From positions 6,516,001-6,580,000 of the forward strand of contig NZ_AP022870.1 of the NCBI RefSeq assembly GCF_011764545.1: a stretch of 64,000 nucleotides of DNA, given 5' to 3'. The notes under the pieces are model-generated. The model was not told the DNA's origin. It did not search any database and saw only the letters and a program-made list of their open reading frames with translations. How positions within the stretch are numbered: position 1 is the stretch's first letter; each line of letters begins with the position of its first letter. A program made the translations under genes and the position numbers. Source of the stretch: Phytohabitans flavus (GTDB taxonomy: Bacteria > Actinomycetota > Actinomycetes > Mycobacteriales > Micromonosporaceae). Below are positions 38,507-46,801 of the stretch, piece by piece.

Positions 38507-39811
38507 TCAGGCCTGGGCCGCGCCGTCCAGACTCAGTCGGATCCGTGCATGTGACAGCAGCAGCTCCGCGGTCGCGGTCACCGCTGCCTGGGCCGCCTGC
38601 CGGAACACCGTCCAGTAGGTGTCGGCAGTGGTCACACAACTGGCGTGGCCCATATCGTGCTGGATCACCTTCAACGGCACACCAGCCGCACCCGCCAGGC
38701 TCGCCGCCCCATGCCGCAGGTCATGCAACCTGACCGGCGGCAACCCCAACTCCTTAACCAAAGCCGCGAAACGGCGGGTCAACCAGTCCGGCCGCACCGG
38801 CCGCCCATTCGCGTGCAGGAACACACGGTCCCGCGGCTCCGGCGCCCGACCCCGTTGCGCCTTCTGCGCCCGCCACAACTCCCACAACACCTCCACACTG
38901 GCCTCGTCCAACGCAAGCACCCGCACCCCGGCGGCGGACTTCGGCGGCCCCAGATACTCCGTGCCGCCGACCACGACCACCTGTTCTCGGATTGTCACCC
39001 GCCTACCGGGCAGGTCCACATCGGACCAACACAGGCCGGCGAGCTCACCCCGCCGCGGACCACGTAGACCGACCAGCCACCACAACGCGAACAACCGATC
39101 ACCGCGAACCGCTTCCAGGAACCGGGCCAGATGGGCTACGTCCCACACCGCCACCGCCGGCCGGATTCCCGTCCGCTGCCACGCTTCGACGCGTTCGTCG
39201 TCCCACACCACCGCATGCGGGCGGGCGCCGTTCGGCAACCGCAGCCGCCACGCCGCGTTCGTACCCACCAAGCCCTGCCGGCGGGCCTCATTCAACGCAC
39301 TGCGCAACACCGCCCGGATCCGGCCAACCGTCCCCGCCGCGATCAACCGACCACCCCGCACCCGGGTCCGGCAGATCCGATCCATCGCCCGCTGCACCAT
39401 CTTGGTCCGCAGCTTCGACAACCGCTCCAACCCCAGCTGCGGGATCAGATGCTGATGGACGATCGTCTGGTACGAGCGCAGCGTCGACGGCCGCAACCGG
39501 CCCGCACACTCCGACAGCCAAAACTCCAACCACCGCCGCACCGTCCACATCCGGCCGACCGCCTCCGGGCCTGGCAGCCGCAGCAGCTCCCAGCAGGCCC
39601 GCTCCGCCTCCGCCCGGGTAGCGAACCCACCCCGGCGCACCCGCACCCGACGCCCGTCCACACCATCGACCTGCACCGCGAAGTACCAGCGCCCATGCCC
39701 GACCTCCGCCAGCAGCGCGCACCGCGCCCCCAGTTGCCGGCCGGTCTCCGGGCTACGGCAGCCGCACCGCTTGAACACGCGACCGCCGCTGCCGTGTCCT
39801 GTAGTCGTCAA
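38507..39811 (-). CDS. Tyrosine recombinase / integrase (island right end)
   Basis: About 434 residues. It has the same architecture as the left-end integrase: a Cys-rich N-terminus (KRCGCRSPETGRQLGARC), core-binding domain, and the catalytic set PRRGELAGLCW, HDLRHGAASL, GHASCVTTADTYW. It is clearly diverged from the left copy, so they are different elements and not a recent duplication. The TTG at 39811 is the likely start; the frame is open to 39886. Its 5' end faces the tRNA, 130 bp from the right repeat. Confidence 0.9.
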   Translation of the reverse strand: MTTTGHGSGGRVFKRCGCRSPETGRQLGARCALLAEVGHGRWYFAVQVDGVDGRRVRVRRGGFATRAEAERACWELLRLPGPEAVGRMWTVRRWLEFWLSECAGRLRPSTLRSYQTIVHQHLIPQLGLERLSKLRTKMVQRAMDRICRTRVRGGRLIAAGTVGRIRAVLRSALNEARRQGLVGTNAAWRLRLPNGARPHAVVWDDERVEAWQRTGIRPAVAVWDVAHLARFLEAVRGDRLFALWWLVGLRGPRRGELAGLCWSDVDLPGRRVTIREQVVVVGGTEYLGPPKSAAGVRVLALDEASVEVLWELWRAQKAQRGRAPEPRDRVFLHANGRPVRPDWLTRRFAALVKELGLPPVRLHDLRHGAASLAGAAGVPLKVIQHDMGHASCVTTADTYWTVFRQAAQAAVTATAELLLSHARIRLSLDGAAQA

Positions 39812-39940
39812 GGTTCTCTCTCTTCTGGTCTGAGAGCGAACTCGCAACCCACAGGCCCGAGGTACAAGACCCCGGCAGCACACCATCCGCGATCCGCCGC
39901 GCCCACGGCACGCAGGGCAAGGCCAGCACGGTCATAAAGG

Positions 39941-40075
39941 CACACAACGTGAGTCACCGGCGTGACCCACACGTGCCCCACACGAACCGAGGGCGCATAG
40001 CCAAACGGCTATACGCCCAGCTCACGAATGGTGCGCCGCCAGGGACTCGAACCCCGAACCCGCGGATTAAGAGTC
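39941..40075. repeat. Right direct repeat of the island (attR-like)
   Basis: The copy of 18288-18422 (gapless, four mismatches). Bases 40029-40075 are the 3' part of the functional tRNA-Lys; the preceding 88 bp lie downstream of the tRNA. Confidence 0.88.
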
Positions 40076-40104
40076 CGCTGCTCTGCCAGTTGAGCTAGCG
40101 GCGC
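40029..40104 (-). tRNA. tRNA-Lys (CUU)
   Basis: On the minus strand: acceptor GCGCCGC pairs with GCGGCGC, D arm (TAGCTCAACTGGCAGAGC), anticodon loop ACTCTTAATC with CTT, T arm GGGTTCGAGTCCC-type, discriminator A and encoded CCA. It is the integration target and remains intact. Confidence 0.95.
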
Positions 40105-40345
40105 TCGCTGACAACGGCAGCAACCTTAACACGGCCCTCGGTGCCGGTTCCAACCGGTTCGCTCGGCACGCCGGGCCGAGTGGCCGAAGCGACACACGCC
40201 CTGATCTGGCAGGGTGCTGGACTGGCCACTGGCGGGAGCGCGGGTGGTGCACCATAAACGCTGAGCGCGGCGAGCGCTCTCCAAACCACCAAAGCTGGCA
40301 CGAGGCCGAGGCCGGGGCGAGCCTTGAAACCGAACGGGGTCGACA

Positions 40346-41583
40346 TGAGCAAGCGCATGCGGGGATGGTGAAGGCTGCCGTGCTGGCGGTGCTGGCTCCG
40401 CTGGCTCTCGCCGCCTGCGGAGGCGGCGGTAGCGGTGACACGCCCCGGTTCGTGTCGGGGACCACCGCGGGCCGGTGGCCGGTGCTTCGGCCAGCCCCAG
40501 CGCGGCGGCGGAGCAGCCAGCGGCCTTCTCGTTCTCGATCACGCCGGCGGCCAACGCGAAGGGCCTGCCGGTGAGCGCCGAGATCGGCCTCAAGCTCGAC
40601 GGTGCCGAGGTCACCGCCGTCACGCTGGCCGAGGCGGGCGGTGGCAAGGTGTCTGGCACGATCCGCGACGACGGTACGTCCTGGGTGCCCAGCAGCCCGC
40701 TGAAGTACGGCAAGAAGTACACGGCGACCGTGACCGCGTCCAAGGGTGGGGCCTCGGCCACCCAGACCACGACGTTCACCACGATGGGTGAGCCGGGCAA
40801 CCGGGTGGGCACTGGGCTGTACCTCTTCGACGGCAAGACCTACGGCGTGGCCATGCCCGTGGTCGTGGAGTTCCACCCGGGCGTCCCGAAGAAGGATCGG
40901 GCGAGCGTGCAGAAGCGCATGTTCGTGAGCACCGACCCGCCGCAGCCGGGGCGTGGCACTGGGTGTCCAACGGCACGCAGGCCTATTACCGCGCGCCGGA
41001 GTACTGGCAGTCGGGTACGAAAATCACCGCGCGTATCGCGCTGGGTGGGCACCCGATGGGCTCCGGGAAGTATGGGGACACGGACCGCAAGGCGACCGCG
41101 AAGATCGGTGAGCGGTTCGAGATAAAGGTCGAGAACAAGACCAAGAAGATGACGGTCCTCAAGAACGGCAAGGTCGTGAAGACGCTGCCGGTGAGCCTGG
41201 GCAAGAAGGCCACACCCTCGGCCAGCGGCACCATGGTGGTGATGGACAAGAAGGAGCAGACCGTCTTCGACACCACCGACGACCCCAACCCCGCCGACCG
41301 GTACCGGGTGGACATCGCCTTCGCGCAGCGGCTGACCTGGAGCGGGCAGTACATCCACGCGGCACCGTGGTCCGTGGCGCAGCAGGGCCGGACCAACGTG
41401 TCGCACGGCTGCGTCAACGTCTCCACCGAGAACGCCAGCTGGCTCTTCAGCCAGACCAAGATCGGTGACCCGGTGACCGTGACGGGGACCGAGGAGAAGC
41501 TGGCACCCGGCAACGGGTGGACCGCGTGGAACATGAGCTGGAAAGAGTTCATCAAGGGCAGCGCCCTGCCAGTAGCACCATAA
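40346..41583 (+). CDS. L,D-transpeptidase lipoprotein with Ig-like domains (three frameshifts)
   Basis: The corrected protein starts MSKRMRGMVKAAVLAVLAPL with a lipobox (LALAAC), followed by Ig-like domains (FSFSITPAANAKGLPVSAEIGLKL; KYGKKYTATVTA) and a YkuD catalytic domain with SHGCVNVS, the nucleophile Cys. It makes 3-3 crosslinks in peptidoglycan, outside the membrane. Three -1 shifts occur, at GGGG 40361-40364, near 40469-40473 and at GGGG 40948-40951. Adding a base at each gives an unbroken protein closely parallel to the intact paralogue downstream. Either a very recent pseudogene or, more likely, assembly errors. Confidence 0.8.
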
Positions 41584-41669
41584 ATGTCAATAAATGGGGC
41601 GAAGTCGAGTGTTCAACACCACGGCATGAAACCAGGATTTGGCGGAGCCCGTCATTAGAGGAGGATTGA

Positions 41670-41698
41670 CCCCTGCGCCTGGGTACTGAGCGCAGGGG
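41670..41698 (+). terminator. Hairpin between the two L,D-transpeptidase genes
   Basis: CCCCTGCGC and GCGCAGGGG arms (9 bp) with an 11-base loop lie 87 bp after the first gene and 23 bp before the second. It could terminate the first transcript or sit in the 5' leader of the second. Confidence 0.5.
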
Positions 41699-41721
41699 CA
41701 TCGACAACTTGCGAGGGAATC

Positions 41722-42978
41722 ATGGCAGCGATGCGATCGCACCGACGTACGCCGAGCCGGAAGTCCGCGTGGCGCGCGTTGTCCGCCGCGGCGCTGGCCG
41801 GCACCCTCGCCCTGCTCACCGCCTGCGGCAGCGACTCGCCCGCCGCCTCGTGGAACGACGGCAAGAACGAGGGCGGCGGCCAGCAACAGCAGCAGCAGGA
41901 AGACAGCGGGCCTAAGCAGGGCGGCACCGTCACAAGTCCGGCCGCGGACGCGAAGGACGTGCCGGCATCCACGCCGATCGCGTTCACGCTGGAAAACGCG
42001 AGCAACCCCACGGTCGAGCTCAAGAGCGCGAGCGGCGAGAGCGTCAAGGGCGCGATGCAGGAGGACGGCAAGTCGTGGCTGCCCGAGGGGGCGCTCGACT
42101 ACGGCACCAAGTACACGGCGACGGTCAACGCGACCGGTGCGGACGGTAAGCCGACGTCGAACAGCAGCTCGTTCACGACGATGGCGAAGCCCAGCAAGGT
42201 GGTGCGGGTCTCCAGCTTCCTCGGCGAAAACCAGGTCGTCGGCGTGGGCATGCCGATCATCGTGCAGTTCGGCCGCGCGGTGCCGAAGGACTACCGCGAC
42301 GACGTGCAGGCGCGCCTCTCCGTGCAGTCCACGCCGGAGCAGGAGGGCATCTGGCACTGGATCAGCCCGACCGAGGTGCACTACCGGCCGAAGACGTACT
42401 GGCAGTCCGGCACCAAGATTTCATACAAGATGCAGACCGGCGGGCTGCCGATGGGCGACGGCTACTACGGGCGCGCCGACGTCAGCGTCGAGATCAAGAT
42501 CGGTCCGTCGTTCATCATGACGGTCGACAACAAGACCAAGAAGATGACCGTCACCAAGGACGGCAAGGTCATCAAGACCATCCCGGTGAGCCTCGGCAAG
42601 CCGAGCACGCCGTCGTCCAGCGGCACCATGGTCGTCATCGAGAAGCAGCGCAAGACCGTCTTCGACACCATGGACGACCCCAACCCGGCCAACCGCTACC
42701 GCACCCCGATCGACTTCGCGCAGCGGCTCACCTGGAGCGGCCAGTTCATCCACGCCGCGCCCTGGTCGGAGGGGAAGCAGGGCCGGGTCAACGTCTCGCA
42801 CGGCTGCGTCAACGTCTCCGAGGCGATGGGCGGCTGGCTCTTCGGCCAGACCCGCATCGGTGACGTGATCACGGTGAAGAACACCGAAGAGAAGCTTGAG
42901 AACGGCAACGGCTGGACCGACTGGAACATGAGCTGGGACCAGTACGTGAAGGGCAGTGCGATCCCCTACAACGGGTAG
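41722..42978 (+). CDS. L,D-transpeptidase lipoprotein with Ig-like domains
   Basis: A 418-residue protein with an Arg-rich n-region, hydrophobic stretch and lipobox (LALLTAC), a polyglutamine-like linker, two Ig-like modules (DVPASTPIAFTLENAS; DYGTKYTATVNATG), and a YkuD domain containing HGCVNVS (H360, C362) after IHAAPWSEG. This is the LdtMt2-type layout of actinobacteria. GAGGGA precedes the ATG. It is a paralogue of the gene just upstream, sharing the KTKKMTV ... TIPVSLGK region. Confidence 0.93.
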   Translation: MAAMRSHRRTPSRKSAWRALSAAALAGTLALLTACGSDSPAASWNDGKNEGGGQQQQQQEDSGPKQGGTVTSPAADAKDVPASTPIAFTLENASNPTVELKSASGESVKGAMQEDGKSWLPEGALDYGTKYTATVNATGADGKPTSNSSSFTTMAKPSKVVRVSSFLGENQVVGVGMPIIVQFGRAVPKDYRDDVQARLSVQSTPEQEGIWHWISPTEVHYRPKTYWQSGTKISYKMQTGGLPMGDGYYGRADVSVEIKIGPSFIMTVDNKTKKMTVTKDGKVIKTIPVSLGKPSTPSSSGTMVVIEKQRKTVFDTMDDPNPANRYRTPIDFAQRLTWSGQFIHAAPWSEGKQGRVNVSHGCVNVSEAMGGWLFGQTRIGDVITVKNTEEKLENGNGWTDWNMSWDQYVKGSAIPYNG

Positions 42979-42996
42979 GGGATCGGCACCAAAGAG

Positions 42997-43070
42997 GGTG
43001 ACTGAGGGGATTTGAACCCCCGACACCCGGGACCACAACCCGGTGCTCTGCCAACTGAGCTACAGCCACC
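42997..43070 (-). tRNA. tRNA-His (GUG)
   Basis: On the minus strand: GGTGGCTGTAGCTC (with the extra G-1), anticodon loop GGGTTGTGGTCCC (GTG), T arm GGGTTCAAATCCC, acceptor CAGTCAC plus C73. CCA is not fully encoded. Confidence 0.95.
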
Positions 43071-43160
43071 ACGTCAGCCACGCCGGACACGCCGGTGCGG
43101 TGCGCCGACCAATGATAGCCATACCCTGGCCCGATCCGTCGACAGGGTAAGCGCCGAACC

Positions 43161-43751
43161 TCAGAGGGTCGCGGCGATCGCCTTCGCGGACTCCACGTCC
43201 GGCCCGGGCAGCGGCACGAAGATCGTGCGGCGGTAGTACTCGAGCTCGCGGATGCTCTCCCGGATGTCCGCGAGCGCGCGGTGGGCCAGCCCCTTGGTGG
43301 GCTGGCCGAAGTACACCCGGGGGTACCAGCGCCGACACAGCTCCTTGATCGAGGAGACATCGATCATGCGGTAGTGCAGGTGGGCGTCGAGCCGGGGCAT
43401 GTCGCGCGCCAGGAACCCACGGTCGGTGGCGATCGAGTTGCCGCAGAGGGGCGCGCTGCGAACGTCGGGCACCCACTGGGTGATGTACTCCATGATCATG
43501 TCCTCGGCCTCCAGGAGTGAGACCGCCGAGCGACGGACTTCCTCCGTGAGGCCGGATTTTTCATGCATGTCACGGACAACATCGGGCATCGCGGCGAGCG
43601 CCGCCTCGTCGGCGTGGATCACCACGTCGACGCCATCACCGAGCACGCGCAGGTCAGGGTCGGTGACCAGCGCGGCCACCTCGATCAGCGCGTCCTTACC
43701 AAGGTCGAGCCCGGTCATCTCACAGTCGATCCAGACCAGAAGATCAGCCAC
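43161..43751 (-). CDS. orn: Oligoribonuclease
   Basis: A 196-residue DEDDh exonuclease: VWIDCEMTGLD (D9, E11), the middle Asp in GNSIATDRGFLARDMP, and HRALADIRESI with catalytic His and Asp. It degrades 2-5-nt RNAs and pGpG in the cytoplasm. Length and motifs match the family exactly. GTG start. Gene order tRNA-His-orn is common in actinobacteria. Confidence 0.96.
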   Translation of the reverse strand: MADLLVWIDCEMTGLDLGKDALIEVAALVTDPDLRVLGDGVDVVIHADEAALAAMPDVVRDMHEKSGLTEEVRRSAVSLLEAEDMIMEYITQWVPDVRSAPLCGNSIATDRGFLARDMPRLDAHLHYRMIDVSSIKELCRRWYPRVYFGQPTKGLAHRALADIRESIRELEYYRRTIFVPLPGPDVESAKAIAATL

Positions 43752-43815
43752 GGGGTCAGCCTACGCGCCGACGGTCCTCCATCACCCTGGCCGAAGCGCC
43801 GTTACGCTGCTGAAC

Positions 43816-45048
43816 ATGCCGAAAGCCATCCGGATCGCCACCGTCACGGCAATCGCCGCCGCGGTCGCAGCCTTCCTGGAGTGGTACGGCAACCGCCATG
43901 ACTTCTTCGACCTGCGCATATACGTCAGCGCGATGCGGTGGTGGGCGGATGGCCACCCGCTCTACGACTACGTCCAGCCCGACCGGGTGCAAGGGGAGCT
44001 CTACTTCACGTACCCGCCGTTCGCCGCCGCGCTGCTCCGCCCGCTCGCCGAGATCCCGATGGGCGCCACGATCGCCATCTTCCTGATCGGGACCGCGGCG
44101 GCGATCTGCGTCACCACCTGGTGGCTGGTGCACCCCGTCGCGCTCCGCCACGGGCAGCCGCCGTGGTTCGTGGCGGGGATCGCCATCCCGCTGGTGTTCG
44201 TCATCGAGCCGACCCGCGAGACGTTCGCGTTCGGCCAGATCAACATGCTGCTGGTCGTGCTGATCCTCGGTGACCTGCTCCTTCTGATACCCAGAAACTC
44301 GCGCTGGGCCGGGGTGGGCGTGGGGCTGGCGACGGCGCTCAAGCTGTACCCGGGAATCTTCATCGTCTATCTCCTGGCCGCACGGCGCTGGCGCGCCGCG
44401 ATCGCCGCGAGTGCGGCGGCGGCCGGGGCCACCCTGCTGGCGGCGGCGATGGCGCCGCGGGACTCGTGGCAGTTCTGGACGCACGAGCTGTGGGCGACCG
44501 ACCGGGTGGGGCGCACCGACTACACCGCCAACCAGTCGCTGTTCGGCCTGCTCGGCCGCGCCGCGCTGCCCGCCGAGCCCAGCCGGCTCGTGTGGCTCGG
44601 GCTTGTCGCGATCATCGCGGTGTACGGCATCCGCCGCGCCGCCCAGGCCGCCCGTGCCGGCGACGAGGTCGCGGGGCTCGCGCTGGCCGGGCTGGTGGGG
44701 GCGCTGGCCAGCCCGATCGCATGGACACACCACGTGTACTGGTTCGTGCCGGCCTTCGTCGTGCTTATCGACGCTGGCCTGCGCGAACGCGACCTGAGAC
44801 CGCGACTCGCGCTGCTGGGGATGGCGGCCGCCGGCTTCCTGGTACTGCTGCGTGGCGTGGTCTCGTTCGACGACTGGGGTATCGCGCCGCTGCCGACCGA
44901 CACGGTGGACGAGTTTGTGCGGCGCAACGCGTATGTGCTGCTCACGCTCGTGTTGATCGCCGTCCTGCCGGTGCGAACCGGGGTGCTCGATTATCGCAGA
45001 CGCGGGGCGAAATGGACAGATCTACCTAGCCATGCCCGAGTCGGCTAA
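43816..45048 (+). CDS. GT87 (DUF2029) membrane mannosyltransferase
   Basis: A 410-residue polytopic protein with about ten transmembrane helices. GT87 features are seen: an extracytoplasmic loop with DLRIYVSAMRWWADGHPLYDY, YFTYPPFAAALL, and FGQINMLLVVLIL, GLATALKLYPGIFIVYLL, and SPIAWTHHVYW. Relatives such as PimE transfer mannose from polyprenyl phosphate to PIMs or lipomannan. The ATG at 43816 is preferred; the frame extends upstream over orn only as a shadow. It converges on the next gene across a bidirectional hairpin. Confidence 0.88.
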   Translation: MPKAIRIATVTAIAAAVAAFLEWYGNRHDFFDLRIYVSAMRWWADGHPLYDYVQPDRVQGELYFTYPPFAAALLRPLAEIPMGATIAIFLIGTAAAICVTTWWLVHPVALRHGQPPWFVAGIAIPLVFVIEPTRETFAFGQINMLLVVLILGDLLLLIPRNSRWAGVGVGLATALKLYPGIFIVYLLAARRWRAAIAASAAAAGATLLAAAMAPRDSWQFWTHELWATDRVGRTDYTANQSLFGLLGRAALPAEPSRLVWLGLVAIIAVYGIRRAAQAARAGDEVAGLALAGLVGALASPIAWTHHVYWFVPAFVVLIDAGLRERDLRPRLALLGMAAAGFLVLLRGVVSFDDWGIAPLPTDTVDEFVRRNAYVLLTLVLIAVLPVRTGVLDYRRRGAKWTDLPSHARVG

Positions 45049-45114
45049 TCTGTCCTTAACAGACAAGCTCCTCATCCTCCCCAGAATCAACAAGCACACC
45101 GTTTCCCCCGGTGA

Positions 45115-45151
45115 GGGTGGCCCTCCGCAAACGGCATGTGGAGGGCCACTC
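45115..45151. terminator. Bidirectional terminator
   Basis: GTGGCCCTCC (45117-45126) pairs with GGAGGGCCAC (45140-45149), extendable by two pairs, between two convergent genes. Confidence 0.75.
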
Positions 45152-45165
45152 ACCGTGTTGCGTGC

Positions 45166-46029
45166 TCAGTCGCGGTTTCGGCGCGCGGTGGGCGGGAGAG
45201 CGGCGGCACCGATCTGTCCGTGGGCAGGCCGGCGGCGGTCTTGCGGCGGCGGGTGGAGCGGGACCCGGTGCCGAGTGCCCCAGCGCATTGGCCAGGTCAG
45301 CCGAGCCAGGCAGGTCCGGACCGATCGGCCCGGCCTCTTCGGCGTCAGCCGCGTCCGGTCCCGAAGGCTCGCCACCCGCGCGCTGTCCCGAAGCCCCGCG
45401 GAAAGCTCGCCGTCCCGGGAGCCCTCGGCCAGCTCGCCGCCCCGAAGCCTGGCCGCCAGAGGCCAGCGCAGGGGCAGCCACGACAGCGCCTGCGGCCGGG
45501 GCGGGCAGGACGGGGCCTGGGGCACGACAGTGGCGCCTGAGACCGCGCCAGGCGGGACGGAAGCCGAGGCGTAGGCAGGAGTCGCGGCGGGCGGGAGTGG
45601 AGCGCCAGGGGCGGGCAGCGGGGCCGGGGTGATGGACACGCTGGGCTGAGGTGGCCAGGCCAGGATCGGCTGTACCGGCATCGGGGTTGGTGCGGCCCAC
45701 CCCGGACGAGCCCCTGCGGCGACCGGCGTCGGAGCCAGCGTGGGCGGGGGCAGGACGTCGGCGAGGGTCGCCGGGCGGGCGCGCGCCGGCCGGCGTACCG
45801 GCCAGGCCAGCGTCGCCACGCCGAGCACGATCAGGGCCGCCCCCGCCACCAGCAGCCCCCACGTCGCGGGGGCGAGCCAGCCGGGATGTACCTCCACGCC
45901 GAGGTCGACCGTCACGCCGGCGCTCGCGTCCCGGTGCTGCATGGCCGTCCACAGCGCACCGCCGACCAGCAGCACCGGCAGCCCGATGGTGAGCAGCAGC
46001 AGGCCCGCCGCCGTACGCACGATCCGCAT
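45166..46029 (-). CDS. Hypothetical membrane protein with Pro/Ala-rich tail
   Basis: Two transmembrane helices in the first 80 residues (GLLLLTIGLPVLLVGGALW and LLVAGAALIVLGVATLAW) flank a short loop; the remaining ~200 residues are Pro/Ala- then Arg-rich and probably disordered. The C-terminal half may contain a frameshift, since another frame is equally open there. No function known. It is on the same strand as ycnI and copCD and may extend that transcript. Confidence 0.55.
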   Translation of the reverse strand: MRIVRTAAGLLLLTIGLPVLLVGGALWTAMQHRDASAGVTVDLGVEVHPGWLAPATWGLLVAGAALIVLGVATLAWPVRRPARARPATLADVLPPPTLAPTPVAAGARPGWAAPTPMPVQPILAWPPQPSVSITPAPLPAPGAPLPPAATPAYASASVPPGAVSGATVVPQAPSCPPRPQALSWLPLRWPLAARLRGGELAEGSRDGELSAGLRDSARVASLRDRTRLTPKRPGRSVRTCLARLTWPMRWGTRHRVPLHPPPQDRRRPAHGQIGAAALPPTARRNRD

Positions 46030-46094
46030 TACCCGTTCCCCCTCGTCAAGCCGGGGGACAAAGCCCCCTGCTCAGGAGAACGAGCCGAAAAGCC

Positions 46095-46787
46095 TCACGA
46101 CGCCCGGCGGCTCCGAGTAAACGCCAAGCCGCCGAGGACCAGGCCACCCAGGCCAGCGACAAGCGCCACGACGGCGAGGATCAGCGGTAGGCCGTTGTCG
46201 TCCTCCTCAGGTGCCGCCGAGGCGCCAGGAGGGGCTGACTGGGCGGCGGAGAAGCCGGAAGACGTGGAGACGAGGGTGAGCACCGGGGCGGGATCCTCCG
46301 GCTCCTCGGCACCCGGCCGCGGCTCCTCGATCCACCGGGAGACCTCGTTGTCGGAGTACGTCTGGAGGGCCTTGAAGACCATCTTGTCGACGTCGGGCAG
46401 CGGGCCCATCGACACCGGAAACTCCATGAACTCGCCGGGCTTGACGCCGCCACCAGCCGCCGCGGTCCAGGTGATCTTCGAGACCACCTCGCTGATCTGG
46501 CTGCCGTGCACGTCGACCGGCGGGTCGACCTTGCGCCGCTCCACCGCCGTCGTCCAGCCGGCCACCGGCATGACCGAGACCGAGCCGACCGGCGCGTTCT
46601 CGGGGAGGACCACCTCCAGCTTGACCGTGGCGGCGGTGTCGCTCTCGTTCGGCACCCGGAACGCCAGCCGCGCGAAGCCGCCCTTCTCCGCCTCCTGTGG
46701 ATTGACGGTGACGTGCGCTGACGCCGGCGCCGCGAGCGCCAGCAGGAGCGCGGCGGCGGCGCCGAGTACGAGAGCAACGCGTTTCAT
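46095..46787 (-). CDS. ycnI: YcnI family (DUF1775) copper-associated protein
   Basis: A 230-residue exported protein: signal peptide ending ASAHVTV, so the mature N-terminus begins with the family's metal-binding His. The DUF1775 beta fold follows (RLAFRVPNESDTAATVKLEVVLPENAPVGSVSVMPVAGW, then ITWTA) with a C-terminal membrane helix (LPLILAVVALVAGLGGLVLGG). YcnI proteins bind Cu(II) extracytoplasmically. Fifteen bp downstream of copCD on the same strand. Confidence 0.92.
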   Translation of the reverse strand: MKRVALVLGAAAALLLALAAPASAHVTVNPQEAEKGGFARLAFRVPNESDTAATVKLEVVLPENAPVGSVSVMPVAGWTTAVERRKVDPPVDVHGSQISEVVSKITWTAAAGGGVKPGEFMEFPVSMGPLPDVDKMVFKALQTYSDNEVSRWIEEPRPGAEEPEDPAPVLTLVSTSSGFSAAQSAPPGASAAPEEDDNGLPLILAVVALVAGLGGLVLGGLAFTRSRRAS

Positions 46788-46801
46788 CGGGAACCCTTCT
46801 C

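Larger units (their letters stand above)
18423..40075. mobile_element. Genomic island integrated in tRNA-Lys(CUU)
   Basis: The two copies of the 135-bp repeat are offset by exactly 21,653 bp and the right copy lies in an intact tRNA-Lys. Inside are two tyrosine recombinases, one at each end, an internal integrase remnant, an IS fragment, conflict genes and several stretches of visibly lower GC. I see no relaxase, FtsK/Tra translocase or replication gene, so it looks non-self-transmissible or decayed. Confidence 0.85.

Noticed and set aside
40346..41583. Calling the first L,D-transpeptidase a pseudogene.
   Set aside because: All three breaks are the same homopolymer type found in conserved genes; signal, Ig-like and catalytic regions are otherwise intact.
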